A DNA stretch of 5,392 bases from NCBI GenBank assembly GCA_021801945.1, contig JAKABE010000256.1:1-5392 (forward strand), written 5' to 3'. The notes below the pieces were generated by a model that saw only the letters and a list, made by a program, of their open reading frames with translations, searched no databases and was not told the origin of the DNA. This document shows positions 4,649-5,392 of the stretch, piece after piece (position 1 is the stretch's first letter; every line of letters starts with the position of its first letter). Made by a program: the position numbers and the translations under genes. The stretch comes from Acidobacteriota bacterium (GTDB lineage: Bacteria; Acidobacteriota; Terriglobia; Terriglobales; Acidobacteriaceae).

Positions 4649-5392
4649 ATGAGGACGAAACGAGCGAGCCGAGCCCTGGATCCAGATGCGGCGGCCGGCC
4701 AAAGATTGTGCAAACGGTTTACGCGGTCATTCGCCCCGGCCGGGAGGCTTGCGCCCGCATGGGCATTGGCGATTTTCGTGTCTGCGGGCGCGCTCGCCTG
4801 CGCTCAATCCAACCCGCCATTCGTTCTGGAAAAGACGATCCCGTTGCCCGGCGTCAAGGGACGGATCGACCACATGGCGTTTGATGCCGCGGACAGCCGC
4901 CTCTTTGTCTCCGCGCTGGGCAACAACACGGTCGAGGTGGTGGATCTGGCTAACGGCAGAGTGCTGAAGACGATCGGCGGGCTCGACGAGCCGCAGGGAG
5001 TTCTCTACGACGCGAAGGCCGGCCGGCTGTGGGTCGCAAATGGGGGCGACGGCACGGTGCGGATCTTCAACGCGCGGACCTATCTGCTGCTGCGGTCGAT
5101 CGCTTTGGGAAGAGACGCCGATAATGTTCGGCTCGACCCGGCGAGGGACCAGGTGCTGGTGGGATACGGCAGCGGCGGCATCGCCACCTTCGATGCGAAG
5201 GGCGACAGAATCGCAGACGTAAAGCTGGATGTGCATCCCGAGTCGTTTCAGCTTGAAGCGAATGGACCGCTGATGTTCGTGAACCTGCCCAACGCGCGCC
5301 GGCTGGACGTGATCGACCGAGCCAAATCAAAGGTGGTGACAAGCTGGAGGCCAGACGGCGCGCGGGGGAATTTTCCCATGGCGCTCGATGAG
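4649..5392 (+). CDS. Exported YncE-type beta-propeller repeat protein (3' end outside window)
   Basis: The first 248 codons of a secreted or periplasmic protein with YncE/YVTN-like beta-propeller repeats, a fold used for binding; the activity of this group is not established. After a basic N-terminus comes a hydrophobic segment (about residues 38-50, APAWALAIFVSAGALA). Cys51 follows in GALACAQS, which fits either a lipoprotein-type cleavage before Cys51 or signal peptidase I cleavage at ALA or ACA. Propeller blades begin around residue 71 (GRIDHMAFD). They repeat a pattern of strand, turn, then V-x-V/I-x-D/N: GNNTVEVVDL (91-100), DGTVRIFNA, SGGIATFDA and ARRLDVIDRA, with linking segments EPQGVLYD, DADNVRLDP, HPESFQL and NFPMALDE. 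The frame stays open to the window edge, so the protein is truncated here. It is divergent from the DUF4440 gene, about 70 bases apart. The N-terminal extension before the hydrophobic core is longer than usual. The compositionally odd overlapping frame at 4686-4967 is a shadow. Confidence 0.88.
   Translation, partial: MRTKRASRALDPDAAAGQRLCKRFTRSFAPAGRLAPAWALAIFVSAGALACAQSNPPFVLEKTIPLPGVKGRIDHMAFDAADSRLFVSALGNNTVEVVDLANGRVLKTIGGLDEPQGVLYDAKAGRLWVANGGDGTVRIFNARTYLLLRSIALGRDADNVRLDPARDQVLVGYGSGGIATFDAKGDRIADVKLDVHPESFQLEANGPLMFVNLPNARRLDVIDRAKSKVVTSWRPDGARGNFPMALDE

Noticed and set aside
4686..4967. Plus-strand 93-residue frame at the start of the beta-propeller gene
   Set aside because: Arg/Trp/Ser-rich shadow. 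The true frame starts at ATG 4649 with a good ribosome-binding site, shows propeller repeats and runs off the window.

Overview
The window is GC-rich bacterial chromosome with strong G/C bias at third codon positions. The gene content, the style of the periplasmic beta-propeller protein and the DUF4440 gene suggest an Acidobacteriota member, probably of the Terriglobia. That assignment rests on recognising protein style and gene neighbourhood, so it is moderately supported rather than proven. No mobile element, CRISPR array, tRNA or rRNA is visible. I did not find a clearly new biological system: most of the window is a conserved housekeeping cluster.

Layout. Bases 1 to 4148 hold five genes on the + strand that read as one co-directional cluster. 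They are the 3' end of metG (methionyl-tRNA synthetase, with its C-terminal tRNA-binding OB domain), tatD (metal-dependent nuclease), yajQ (nucleotide/c-di-GMP-binding DUF520 protein), a long-chain polyprenyl diphosphate synthase (ispB-like) and a class I SAM-dependent O-methyltransferase. The last two genes abut exactly, with the stop codon directly followed by the ATG. The cluster then meets a convergent minus-strand gene for a small DUF4440/SnoaL-like (NTF2-fold) protein, with only 7 bases between the two stop codons. Head-to-head with that gene, an exported YncE-type beta-propeller protein starts at 4649 and runs off the right edge.

How the genes work together. metG, tatD and yajQ touch tRNA charging and nucleic acid or nucleotide handling. 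The prenyl synthase makes the side chain of respiratory quinones, and the adjacent methyltransferase may act on a small aromatic substrate. No single shared pathway is evident, so the cluster is better read as a transcriptional grouping of housekeeping genes.

The least explained structure is between the genes. Each of the three sizeable gaps in the cluster (metG-tatD, tatD-yajQ, yajQ-ispB) contains one or two perfect inverted repeats, so yajQ is bracketed by tandem hairpins. A further perfect 10-bp stem lies just past the end of the cluster, inside the convergent DUF4440 gene. These could be attenuators, mRNA processing or stability sites, or copies of a dispersed repeat family. There is no gene-free stretch longer than about 120 bases.
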